From: Argentina anserina
Taxonomy: Eukaryota; Streptophyta; Magnoliopsida; Rosales; Rosaceae
NCBI RefSeq assembly: GCF_933775445.1
Contig: NC_065877.1
Location: 1,488,001 to 1,552,000, forward strand
DNA length: 64,000 bases
Direction: 5' to 3'
The notes beneath the pieces were generated by a model. The model ran no database searches. It was not told the origin of the DNA and saw only the letters and a list, made by a program, of their open reading frames with translations. Position 1 is the stretch's first letter. Each line of letters opens with the position of its first letter. Both the position numbers and the translations under genes were made by a program. Below, in pieces: positions 1 through 16,178 of this stretch.

Positions 1-243
1 CAAACCTGATAGGTACTCCACAGAAACAGCCGTGCATAATAAACTGAATTTTGATGTATTATAGATTTAAATAGCATACGAAAGTCAAATAAAAGATTCG
101 ACCATACTCTAGGAAACCAATTAGTTATCATATTGCTTTATATAAAGTAAACTTTATGCTATCTGTATGGAATACGACTATACGAGTCACTACGCCTCAC
201 ACCATTGTCTTAGAATGAGACTTTGATTTATGTACTAGAAAAG

Positions 244-1674
244 ATGGGGAAGGCAAGCAAATGGATTCTGAACTTTCTGATAGGAAAGCAGGAGAAGAAG
301 AACCAAGCTCTTTTGACTGACCAATTTACGTCTTCTACCAACAGAACAAGCCACCCGGGGACTCCAAAAGTTAAGCGAAGATGGAGCTTCGGAAGATCAT
401 CTCACAGGGTTTCTAAATCTGCTGATTCGATTGACACAACTACATTGGCATTGAAGCCTCAGCAGAATCTTGCTGCATGTGTATCAATACAGGCTGAGAA
501 TGCTGCTGCTACAAGGATCCAAGCCGCCTTTCGTGCTCATTTGGTACAAATTTCCATAAAAAAAAACTTTTATGAATCTATGATCAGGCAATGTAAATCT
601 ATTTCTGGCATGCTCATTCTTGCTTACTTTATTTTCAGGCAAGGAAAGCTTTACATGCCTTAAAAAGTCTAGTGAAATTACAAGCACTCATAAGAGGTCA
701 TTTTGTGAGGAAACAGACTAATGCTACCATGAGGCGCATGCATGCTTTGTTGGCTATCCAGGTTCGAGCTCGCGTACAGAGAATTCAGATGTCTGAGGCA
801 GCTGCACAGGTTGAAAATAAAAAGCAGTCCTCTTTCAAAAGAGGTTCCCCTCATCCCAATGAAGTTCATAGGGTAATTAGTCTTGCCCCTTTAATCCAAA
901 AATGTCTCCTAGATTTATTTGTTGTAGTTCTTCAAATTGTTTGCCCTTCTTTATTGCAGAAGAAAATCTATATGACTTCTAATGAATCACAAATAGTTAT
1001 GAAGAGTACAAGTGGCCAGCTGAACCATGCACAAACTGATCAGATTCATCAGAGGATTGATCATAGCTACACATCATTTTCTTCTGATCGGCGGTCCATC
1101 TCAAACCGGCACAGATACAATGAAACATTGTTCATAACACCAGAAACTAGTCCCCAAATGCCTTCACCCAAACCAAAATCCACAAGGCCCTACATCCCTT
1201 TTCAACAGCATGATTCTCTAGTTGAGCCTATATGTTATGAATACTCATTCATGCCTAGTTACATGGCCAACACACAATCTTCAAGTGCCAAAAAAGTCAG
1301 GTCACAAAGTGAGCCTAAACAACGACCTGATGGGAGCAACAAACATAAAAGCCAGCATACAGAACTGGTAGATTCAAGAGATGAACAATTTCTGAGACGT
1401 TCGTCTTCATACCTCAAATCTAATGATTATAAAAACCATGATCCCTGGTTTGGTAAGCTTTACAGACCAAGAAGATTGTTTGAGGAGAACAAGTATGAAT
1501 ACATTAATCCAAGTCATCCCAAGTATACTGAATCTCTAGCTTCAGAGGTAGATTGTTTAACTGTAGTTAATTTTTCAAGTTCATATAAGTAATTTTTTTT
1601 ATTGTTGCATTATTTCATAATTGTCTAATTGCTCATTGTGTGATATATTGCAGCCCCATGTGATTTTGTACTAA
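244..1674 (+). CDS. IQD: IQD family (IQ67-domain) calmodulin-binding protein, 4 exons
   Basis: Plant-specific IQD proteins bind calmodulin or calmodulin-like proteins and act as scaffolds at microtubules, membranes or the nucleus. I read four exons, all GT-AG: 244-543, 639-872, 960-1547 and 1654-1674, giving about 380 residues. The N-terminus MGKASKWI is the usual IQD start, so I chose the ATG at 244 rather than the longer frame from 223. The IQ motifs lie near residues 85-130 (AATRIQAAFRAHL, then LVKLQALIRGHFVRKQ, then MHALLAIQVRARVQR). The first intron interrupts the IQ67 domain after the first IQ motif, a conserved position in this family. The tail is Ser-rich and basic, and the last exon encodes only PHVILY. 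The subfamily number cannot be fixed by eye. Family assignment is firm; the tiny last exon is less certain. Confidence 0.9.
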
Positions 1675-2099
1675 CAGCTCCTCGCACATTTAAGAGTTGG
1701 AAGAGGTAAATTGATTGAGGCTGAAGGTTAAAATCTCGTGTAATCAGTGAAGTACACTAGCTATACTAATATTAATTGTACAATACTTCTCTGAAGTTAC
1801 TGTTTTGAGCATTTGAATGGAATATTGATCATTTATACCATTTAACAAATCCAGTACGTTCAAAGGCAGTTAAATCACTGAGGATATCAGAATATGAAGT
1901 TACAGAAAGAATGCAGTGAAATTTAGGAAGTTGGACAACATTTTAGTGCAATTTCACCCACACAGTTCACATAAATCAATAAATGATCCCCAACTAGATC
2001 CCTGATTTAACTTGATAGACTAAAAAATTATAACCTATTAGAGTAAAATACAAATGGAAGCAGCTCTTTCAAAAGTGAATGAAAATCCTCCTGGTCTAT
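1675..2099. other. convergent 3' region between IQD and the NEK-tail gene
   Basis: 425 bp of AT-rich sequence between two reading frames that end towards each other. It should hold both 3' untranslated regions. I see no further gene or repeat. Confidence 0.5.
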
Positions 2100-2651
2100 T
2101 TACTTGGCACTAGTTTTTTCCTTGAAAATCTTAGTCAACCATATAGCAGTTTCCCTTGGGCACCCATTCTCAGACCCAAAAGGCTTAAGCACCACCTCAA
2201 GCTCTTGATATTTTCCATCCTGGAACAATCTTGCACAAAGCTCAAGCAGCGCTTCTAAACCTTCAACCTTCTGCTCCAATGATGAAGTATCAAGCCTGCT
2301 GCGGCTTGCTGATGCTCCTCCTGAATCAGCAGCTGTGTTTTGAACCCTACGCTCATGAAGTCCCACTTCTCCATCACTTATCTGACCTTTCTCCTCCTTC
2401 ATGTTTGAAGCAGGGTAGTCATCATCAAGTGACTTAAGGAAGATAACGGATGGAGTTGCAAGGGAATTGACAGTAACATCTTCGCGAGATCCATGACAGT
2501 GAATGAGACCTACATCAGTCTTCACCTGTTGTTCGGATGATTTGTTTATGTGTGTCTGGGATGCCTTCTTAGCTCGCTTTCCTGACCGAGTAGCGGTGGC
2601 CTTCAAAGCTTCTGGTGCCTTCTTCTTGTGCGTGCCTCTAGCGGTCACCAT
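2100..2651 (-). CDS. kinase-less paralogue of the NEK C-terminal tail (hypothetical, 183 aa)
   Basis: One uninterrupted frame of 183 codons on the same strand as the NEK kinase gene and 589 bp downstream of its stop. Its last ~70 residues align with the NEK tail: LDTSSLEQKVEGLEALLEL here against [19 protein letters not shown] in the kinase, then [20 protein letters not shown] against [20 protein letters not shown]. Weaker similarity runs upstream (VGLIHCHGSREDVTVNS against [16 protein letters not shown]). The first 35 residues are rich in Lys/Arg and could be a nuclear signal. There is no kinase domain. The frame has stayed open despite strong divergence. It may be a separate small gene, an alternative last exon of NEK (an AG lies just upstream of the ATG), or a relic that is open by chance. 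Confidence 0.55.
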   Translation of the reverse strand: MVTARGTHKKKAPEALKATATRSGKRAKKASQTHINKSSEQQVKTDVGLIHCHGSREDVTVNSLATPSVIFLKSLDDDYPASNMKEEKGQISDGEVGLHERRVQNTAADSGGASASRSRLDTSSLEQKVEGLEALLELCARLFQDGKYQELEVVLKPFGSENGCPRETAIWLTKIFKEKTSAK

Positions 2652-3240
2652 TCTATTCTTTCTTTGAAAACCACTCTCGCAAAGACTAAATCAAAGACAG
2701 AGTACTATAGCGAACAATTGGTTTTGTTATTTCGAAGCAATGTGTAGGTTTCTTATATTTGTATGCAATGTTATATATAATACTGCAATATGACAACATT
2801 CCCACATGTAGCTAGGAATATAACACTTGTCCCTTCTCGAGTAGGAAAAGGATTAGGACATAGGGTAGCCAAGATCAGTAAGGAAAACGTCTATGGTGGT
2901 ACCCATTTGTATTTTGAATCTTACTATTTCCCTTTCTTACATGGAAAGCACTTTCTAAAATGATGAAGTTGGAAGATAATTTCTTTACTTGCAGTGTACG
3001 GCTCACCGCAATAAATAATACAATGAGATATTACCATTAATTAACCAATGATGTTTCTCAAACTAAGTTGAGTCCACAGTGATGACTAGTCTGAGATTAG
3101 AGCCTACAAATGAACATCTGACTAGATGCCTAACTCCTCTTGAGAAAACTCAGAACAAAACCTCAGAACTACAAAACCTACTTGTCAGAAATATGATACA
3201 TTCCAGACCGCATGGCATCAGCTCATTAGATGTTTTGTAA
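2652..3240. other. spacer between the NEK gene and its tail paralogue
   Basis: 589 bp of AT-rich sequence. It would contain the NEK 3' UTR and, if the tail paralogue is transcribed on its own, that gene's promoter. I see no recognisable element. Confidence 0.4.

Positions 3241-8355
<5,115 letters not shown>

Positions 8356-8392
<37 letters not shown>
8356..8392. repeat. (AG)n microsatellite
   Basis: About 18 perfect AG repeats upstream of the NEK gene. On the minus strand this is a CT tract of the kind common in plant promoters and leaders. Confidence 0.95.
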
Positions 8393-8395
<3 letters not shown>

Positions 8396-8510
8396 GTTTT
8401 TTTGATGATGGGTCAATGAGACTTGAATAGTTAAGAGGAAGGTCAGTTTTATTCTGATTGTGAAAAGGAGAGAAGTGAGAGTAAACTCTGCTGCTCATTA
8501 CAGCAATGGT

Positions 8511-8514
<4 letters not shown>

Positions 8515-8551
<37 letters not shown>
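8515..8551. repeat. (GA)n microsatellite
   Basis: A second ~18-unit GA tract, 122 bp beyond the first. Open frames across it are low-complexity artefacts. Confidence 0.95.
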
Positions 8552-8553
<2 letters not shown>

Positions 8554-11500
8554 GGGTGGGTAGCCCTGAGAGTGGGAAGGAGGATCATGGCCCCATTAAT
8601 TTTGTCATAGCTTTGTTGGGGAAGCTTGACTTCTCATAGATTTCTTTTCCTCATGGTTTCACTTAGGCCAAATTACAATTTCCATAAAATTTATTTTCTT
8701 GTGTTTGGAAAAGCTAAGAAATGTAAAGGAAAAGTTATTGATTTTCCTATAATATTCATGTATTAGTGAGAAAAGTTAAGGTTAGATTGTTCTAATAATT
8801 GTAGAAATTTGGTTAGAAAAGTGATTCCACGGGTGTGTGGAGTGAACCACTTTCTCACTAATTTTCTAATGTTTTGAGAATATTTTCATTTCCCTCTTCT
8901 TTCTTTTACTTACCAAACAAATGAAATGAATCACTTTCTTGTCTCAAGGTAATGATTTCATGAAACAAACATGGTGTTAGAGATCGATCTCTAGTAAATT
9001 AATCTACTCAAGTATATTTTATTTTTATTGTTATCTTTCTTCAATTTTCGAATGTTATTATTCTCCCATTGTGGGAATGCACAAGTAGAGAGAAATTAGA
9101 TTTCATCATCTACTTATATTGTCTAAAATTAGTTAAGTGAGACAGTTTTGCAGTTTTCAAGCATACTTAGGAGTTTTAACTTTCATAATTTATTCTATTG
9201 ACAATTAAGATAAGTGACTCCGAATTTATTGCATAATGTAAATTTTGCCTACAAAATTGAGGTTTGTCGTATTATTGATAGTAAGTTTTCTTTAATTAAT
9301 CTTGTGTAACATATAGCGAAAATATTTGTCAAGATAATGTGAATCGAAGAAATCCAAGTGAACCAACATTTGTGAAGGAAATTAAATGCCGCTATCAACA
9401 AGATTTATATGAGTGTAAAACGAATGCCACTAAACCTACTTTAGATCGTTTTAAATTACTTATTTAACTAGCATCACTAGGTAAGCTTGTGAATTTACCA
9501 TAAAAAAAAAACAGAACCCTATCCATTTGTTTGCTATCATTAACAAAAAGAAGTCATCATTTCCAACTGCTAAAATTTCCGGACGTAATTATGGTCATGG
9601 TGGTCACGAGCAAAATTTCATGTGAACCACTTATTACAAACGCAACATAATTAATTAAGCTTCTTTTATACAAAATAAACTCCATATTAAACTATAAAAG
9701 ATGACTTCTTCCAAGGGGAAGAGATTAAGCACAAAATATAAATAATTAAATATCACCAAAAAGATAAAGCCCCAAATCACCTTTATTTTGATTTTTAATC
9801 AACGAAAAAATATATTTATTTTGAACCCAAATAATTAAGTGATTAAAATGACCCGACCAAGAGAAGAAGGGTGAGGGCCGCACCATCCCCCGTAACCCAA
9901 TCAAGACTTGCAATCACGAGGCTTACTATCCGGCGCTTTTTATATTTAATGAAAAGACTGTAATGACCTTACATGGTATGAAGTTGCTGTCGACGTGCTG
10001 GGAGCATACTAATGACAAAATGGTCTCTTTTGGGGTGCTGGAATTATAGTATGGAAAATAATAAAACAATAATTCCATCTTGGTTTTTAGGTTGATCACC
10101 AGTTTAGCTTCATCTGTTCGTTGATAATGTGCTCCACTTCGATAGCTTATCAATAACATTAATATATCCCCGAAACGTATGTGTTGTATATTGATATCAA
10201 TTTCTGCTTATAGTTCACACCGGTTATATTGATCTTTATAGTTAGGGATCTATTTTGCGCGTTTATCATAAGAAGGACGTAATCTATTTTATATTGTGAG
10301 CTTATACTAGTATGTAAAATATAAGTTAAGTGATGTCGAGAAGTATGAAAATTTTATAATTTAGAAAATCATACTTGAGAGGAGGAAAAAAAAGAGAAAT
10401 GAATGCTTGGATTTTCGAAAGTACATATGGTAAAGGCTAGCTAGCTTCTTTGATTTTGCAATGAAGGGTTTTTAAGGCGCCCGCGTTAGGGTTGTTAGGT
10501 TACTTCTGTTTCAGGCAAAACTCCTTCAAACCATAAAGAAAAAGAGGAGCAAGAACTTGGTAATAGCTAGCTGGTACCAAAATCTGGTAATCTGTAACCA
10601 GCATGCAGTAATAGCACCATTGATGATACCAACCAGATGCAAAAGCTAAGCAATCTGCAAAGCTTTTCCCTCATCATTTTAGCTCCATCATGCTAAGAAA
10701 GTGAAGCCCTTCTTTACCTAAAATGGGAGATACGTGGTTTGCGTATATATAGACAGATGTATCATGAGCCAGAAAAGAAAGGATATGAAGAACAGTAACG
10801 AACAACTCGTGAAAGTAAGAAAATCATGAACAGGATGATGAATGAAGCCTCGGACTCTTTGTGACTGGCGAGCCCACAGCCACTTCCTTTGTTCTTTGGT
10901 AATTGCATCTGCATGAAACCTCCAAAATTTGAGGGCTGGAGACGTTGTCGTAGCCACGAGGGCTGTTGGTCAAGTAATTGGAAGCTTCTGCTCTATTTGC
11001 CACAGATGTTAATTGTCATTGTATAAATATTGCAACTTATGAATGAATGTCGAGATTTCAATAATGGTCTTTCATGTCCTTTTTCCACGTATATTAATTT
11101 GCCTATAAATTCGTCAATTGTTTTCTGGGGTACAATCTTCATTTTCAGTTTCATGATGCATGTGGAGAGATCAGAGAACAAATATATATGATCAAGCTAA
11201 TTATAAGAGATCAAGGGAAGATATCTATTTATTATCGAACATCGATCATACTTTATAATGTGTCATTACATTTACATTTTCATTACATAATTTACAACAT
11301 GAACATTTGGTAGTTTGAATAATTTACAATCTCCTAACAACAAACAAAGCAATTTAAGTAACTAACAAATTAAACAGATCATATGTATTTGATTTCAACT
11401 TGGTTAATCATCCCATAACACGATATCAATTAATCGACTACACCAAATCAATTGGAGAGTTTCTATTTTAATTTCCTTCATTATCTGAAATTAAATATTA

Positions 11501-13255
11501 CTCCATGATACTACCGAAAAATTTCATTATCTAGTTGAATGATGCATGTACTTTCCCTCCTCCATCTATTTATATCATCTTCTCACAAAGATATTGCACA
11601 TTTTCAACACAATATAACCTTAGTTGTAATTGGTTTGGGCAAGTATTGAGCCACACCCAAAGGTGGATTTGGAAGTACCAACTTCGGGCCCAATAAAAAA
11701 AATGATCAGTTGAGCCTCTTAACAACCTTATGGTAAATTTACACCCATAGGCTTAATTTGGTTAGTCAAAAGTAACATTTCGTAGACAACCTCTTAAAGT
11801 TACCCCATTTGTAAAAAAACAGAGGTAAAAGGGAAAGGTCAAACGCACAGAGAAGAATGAGAGTCTCCTACAAGTCATTCACATATAGCAAACCTCATAC
11901 GTGTTGACTTCTGATCCCTTTTCTAATCCGAGAGTCCAAGCCCGTCCGATTACCACTGGTCCCCATCTCCTACTGACACACACGTGGGGGTGCTTGTATG
12001 CTATCGCTGCCGCAATGCGCAATCGCTCAGACTCCTCAGAGTGCGGCCGACGGGGGCTGAGATACAGTGTGGCGTACTGACAAACCCATCACATGCGCTT
12101 CCCTACACGTGGCGCTGCGTCACTTGTCAGCCCGTGCTGTCTCTCTGGATCTGGGTCCCGCCTCTTTCTGAAAGGAAGGCAGACAGAAACGACACCGTTT
12201 TTGGCCAGCTCTAAGGCTTTTGCTCTCTCCCTACTCACTGCCACCGCCAGCTGGGGTCATTTTGGGGGGAGGGTGGGCCCCCACGGGAGAAACAGAAAAA
12301 TTATGTCATGCAGGGACATGCACTTGCATGTGTTGTCAATTTGCTTATGCTACACTTTCATCGTTTAGGAGAATAAAAATGCCAAAAAACACCGAAATAT
12401 ATCAATTTTTTCGTTTTCAATTTTGGTGAAATAGATTTCATGCATTTGGGGTTGTATTGATAGAGTATGGTGAACCGGTGCAGGTCCAAGTGCTGAATGG
12501 AAATCGTCAATTACTAGTAAAAATTGTTAATTACTCTCGGAAATAGATTTCAGGTTCAAACGTATAATGTGAAATAAGATATCAAACAAATGTCTCTCGT
12601 TTTTTTTTTAGTTTAAGAATGTAACTTATGATAAATGGAATATTAATGCCAGATCTATTCAGAAACTAAAGCATGCTCTACTAGGGATCCTAAATATATA
12701 TATATATGCTTGTGTATTTTACTCGATCAGATTGCAGGTGGTTCCGGTGTTTTATATTGCCTTGGCACCATTATTCTTCAAATTGTTTCTAGATATCTGG
12801 CATATTCTATATATGGTATACTACTTCATATGTTTCAGTGTACGTAATGTATATAATTATATGAAAATGTCACAAGGTGAATAGATCAGAGCACTGAAGA
12901 GTTGTGTTGATTAACTAGTAGGCAACCCTCAACTCCAAGATATGGCGAGCTATGCAATCTTAGTATAGTAATCGGGAGCAAATATGCAAATATTAAAAGA
13001 GACTGTAGAGCTCATTTACAATATGGTCCTTCATTTGTTTATCTGTCGGTGCTCACTACAAAACAAATTCTGAAACATACGTATCATCCTGCAATGAGAT
13101 ATTATATATTGGAGAAGAAAATCAAATTTCATGTCAACTCCAGATCGAGTAGTGGCTACCACATGTTTTACCAAGCTAGGACAAGAAGAAAGATAAGAAA
13201 AAGTTATCACATATTATTATCACTGAAAATATTGCACACACAAATATGCAAAACA
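8552..13255. other. 4.7 kb with no convincing gene
   Basis: Mostly AT-rich. A GC-richer patch at about 11930-12300 gives several overlapping short frames, none with recognisable similarity. A minus-strand frame at 10718-10957 is likewise unassigned. The region probably holds the 3' flank of the trihelix gene and distal NEK regulatory DNA. I see no clear terminal repeats, tRNA or protein relic. Confidence 0.4.
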
Positions 13256-15415
13256 TCAGAATTCAAACTCAAAAGCTGCCGCTACCATATTGATTTTCTC
13301 ACCTTCAGCAACAGAAGACTGTTTCTCAGGCGAGCGCTTCTCCGGCCGTGCAGCTTGGTGATCGGAAGGCGGTACGAGTATGCCTTGGTTGTACAAAGTG
13401 CTTAGTTGATGGAAATAAGGGCAAGTCCTCGAGTCAAGCGACCTCTTCTTGTTCACATCCTTTGTTTTCCTGAAGTACTTATTGATGTTCTCCCATTTCT
13501 CTTTACACCTCTTGGCGTTTCTCTTGTAACCCAACTCCGACATTCCTTGTGAGATTCTCTCCCATAGTGGAGCCTTGACGACTCCTCCATCTTTATCCTT
13601 GTCTTGTTGATCGGCATTGTTGAAGAGACTGCACCGGAGGTTGATCAGAGCCAAGACTTCATCTCTCGGCCACCTCTTTCCGAGGTCTTGCGCTTTGTCG
13701 TTGGAGCTAGGGTTTTGGGTTTTGAGATGATAGGAGCTAGGGTTTTCAGGAGGTGGAGAGGAAATGGGCAGTTTTGGATTGATGCTTAGAGTGCTTGAAC
13801 TAGGGCTTTGGGGTGCAATGGCTTCAGTCACCGAAGTGGGAGTGCGTGGAATATTTTGGGTGTGGAAAGAAGTAGGAGTAGTAATAGTAGACTTGTGAAC
13901 ATTGCTTGCAGATGGGACCATTGCAGATGATGTAATTGGTTCTTGATCGGTTTCCTTTTGGCCATTACTAGGGCTAGTACTACTACTAGTACTAGCTGAT
14001 GAAGAGAATTTCTTCAAGAACTGAATGATTATAGCTTGTCTATCACCAGAAACAGCTTGCTCATGTGCCATAGTTTCAAGCTCCTTGTTCATCCTATCCA
14101 TCTCTTGCTTCTTCCAAGCTTCTTCCTTCGCAAGCTTCTCTTCATCTCTCCTCACCATGTCTTCAAGTAGCTTACTGTGAATCTCTTCTTGCTGAGCCAT
14201 CAGCTTGTGCACAATGTCCTCGCAGAAACCTTTCAGCATTTCGAATCTCCTTTGCCTCTTCCTCTTCTTGTTGTTGCTCTTTGCTCTAACAACTTCCACC
14301 TCTTTCTCGCTAACTGTTTGATCATTGCTTGGTGACTCTTGAGGATCCGAAGCTGGTTGGCCTTTATCGTCTCCTAGTTCTTCACTTGGCTTTTCAACTT
14401 CTACTAATTCTTGTTGGGTATTGATCTTTTCTGGTTGATCTTCAGCCGGGTTCCGAGGTGGCTCAACCGGTGGTTGATAGAGCTGCTCGAGCTCACTGAG
14501 AAACCTGAAGTTCTTGTTGAAGTTGATGTTGTTGAAGTACCTGCTTTCCTCTTCAAACTTCTCCTTGCACTTCTCTGCACTCCTTTTAAAGCCTACCTCT
14601 GCAAGCTTCCTGAGCTCATCCATCCCATCACAAACTCATTCAGCAAAAAATCAGAATATTATTGAGCAAAGCATATATTCCACGACTCTTAAGCATTCGA
14701 TCTCGATCCTCTAAATAAATACATAAAACTGTACGGGGGATCTTTGTGTTATTTAGTGAATATGTACAAAATGGTCATTTGGTTCTCTCTCTCCTACTGA
14801 TTAACACATGAATAAACAGTAACCAAAATTCCATTAACATCAATCCCTACTTCACAGTAATCAAATCTAGCTTAACCCTAGCTAATTTAGAACAAGAAAA
14901 TCCAGTTAGCTGGATGGGATGATTAAACTTCAACTGAATTGATAAGTTACTATAGTTATGTAGGTATAGTACCTTGATACATGCTCCCAAGTGAACTCAG
15001 GGAACCAATTCTCCATGGTAGATCTGATCCGCAGCAGTGCAAGCAGCTCATCGTTACTCCAGGGATCTCCAGGCAACGCCGCTGGCATCGATGCGGTTCT
15101 CTGTTGTTCGATCTCCAAATTCGATGAGGGCAAGACCATGGCGGCACTGTTTCCTTGCTTCTCTTGATCATTTTCTCGGCGGTGCAGTACTACAGACGGA
15201 TGCAGAAGCTGATTGTGAGGAGGTGGCTGAAGCTGCACAAGTTCTTGAGGGGGAGGAGGAGGGTTGATGATGTTGTAACTACTGGGGTGGTGATGATCGA
15301 AGGGTTGGAGATTAGGGAAGGAAGAGAGGGGGATGTTGGGAAGAGGGAGAGGAAGTGAAGTTCTTGAGGCTGCTATGAATTGGTGCAACTGGTCAGCTGG
15401 GACTCCATCGAACAT
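13256..15415 (-). CDS. GTL2: GT-2-like trihelix transcription factor, GTL2 type, 2 exons
   Basis: A nuclear DNA-binding protein that recognises GT elements. Exons are 15415-14973 and 14609-13256, with phase-compatible GT-AG sites inside the codon for Arg in SRKLAEVGFKRS, giving 598 residues. The N-terminal trihelix starts at PWSNDELLALLRIRSTMENW and includes FPEFTWEHVSRKLAEVGF and CKEKFEEESRYF. A coiled-coil/basic centre follows (KKRKRQRRFEMLKGFCEDIV, then KLAKEEAWKKQEMDRMNKEL). The C-terminal trihelix starts at KRWPRDEVLALINLRCSL and ends CKEKWENINKYFRKTKDVNK and SRTCPYFHQLSTLYNQG. MFDGVPADQLHQFIA at the start and EFEF at the end are typical of GTL2. No damage is seen. Confidence 0.93.
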
Positions 15416-15758
15416 AGTTGCGTTTTGAGTTTCTTTACCTCTATTTCTCTCTCCGTTTTGCTCACTAGCTACTACTCACTGTAAATTAAGGATGGCTAAA
15501 ATGTTAGAAAGGCAAGACTACAAAAACACCAAACCATCTCTCTCTCTCTCCTATCAAGGATTTTTGTCCTATGCTTCTATCATGGAAGGGAAGAGATAGC
15601 CCACCACACCGTTTTAGAAGAAAGTGAAGTCACCCTCAATTGGGGAGGAAATTATTAAGCCGACTAAAGGTGGCATTGTAATTTCACTATATATATATAT
15701 AATGTTGACGTAATGTGTTGGTACCTAACTCTTACCCTAATCATATCCTATGTTTTGC
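15416..15758. promoter_or_regulatory. GTL2 upstream region
   Basis: Minus-strand 5' flank of the trihelix gene, with a CT-rich run near 15537-15550 and an AT dinucleotide run near 15690. I cannot place a TATA box with confidence. Confidence 0.3.
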
Positions 15759-16178
15759 TAAGACTAGTCTTAACTTTTAACTAGTGATTTCCGAGTTGGG
15801 GAAACAAGGTTAATTAGTTTACTCTTAACATATTTTAACCGGTGTGTCGGTTAATAACGTCAAAAAGCTACAAACAACGGATAGTAAACAACAGAGTAAT
15901 AAAAAATTTGCGTAGCTTCATCTTCTCTAATCAATTAGAGTTTAGACAAAACGCAAGAGTATACATAGTAAGACTAGTCTTAACTTTTAACTAGTGATTT
16001 CCGAGTTGGGGAAACAAGGTTAATTAGTTTACTCTTAACATATCTTAACCGGTGTGTCGGTTAATAACGTCAAAAAGCTACAAACAACGGATAGTAAATA
16101 TAGAGTAATAAAAATTTTGCGTAGCTTCATCTTCTCTAATCAATTAGAGTTTAGACAAAACGTAAGAGTATACATAGT
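15759..16178. repeat. two tandem copies of a ~210-bp unit
   Basis: The block starting AAGACTAGTCTTAACTTTTA at ~15759 recurs at ~15969 with a period of 210 bp. The copies differ at only a few sites, such as CATATTTTAACC against CATATCTTAACC, ACGCAAGAG against ACGTAAGAG, and a short indel near 15890/16100. No coding potential. Confidence 0.9.

Noticed and set aside
10718..10957. Minus-strand 79-codon frame starting MATTTSPALKFWRF
   Set aside because: No recognisable domain and no splice partners; too short to support by itself.
11984..12429. Cluster of overlapping open frames in a GC-richer patch
   Set aside because: Frames overlap in several phases, show no family motif and have Cys/Trp/Pro-rich translations typical of non-coding GC-rich DNA.
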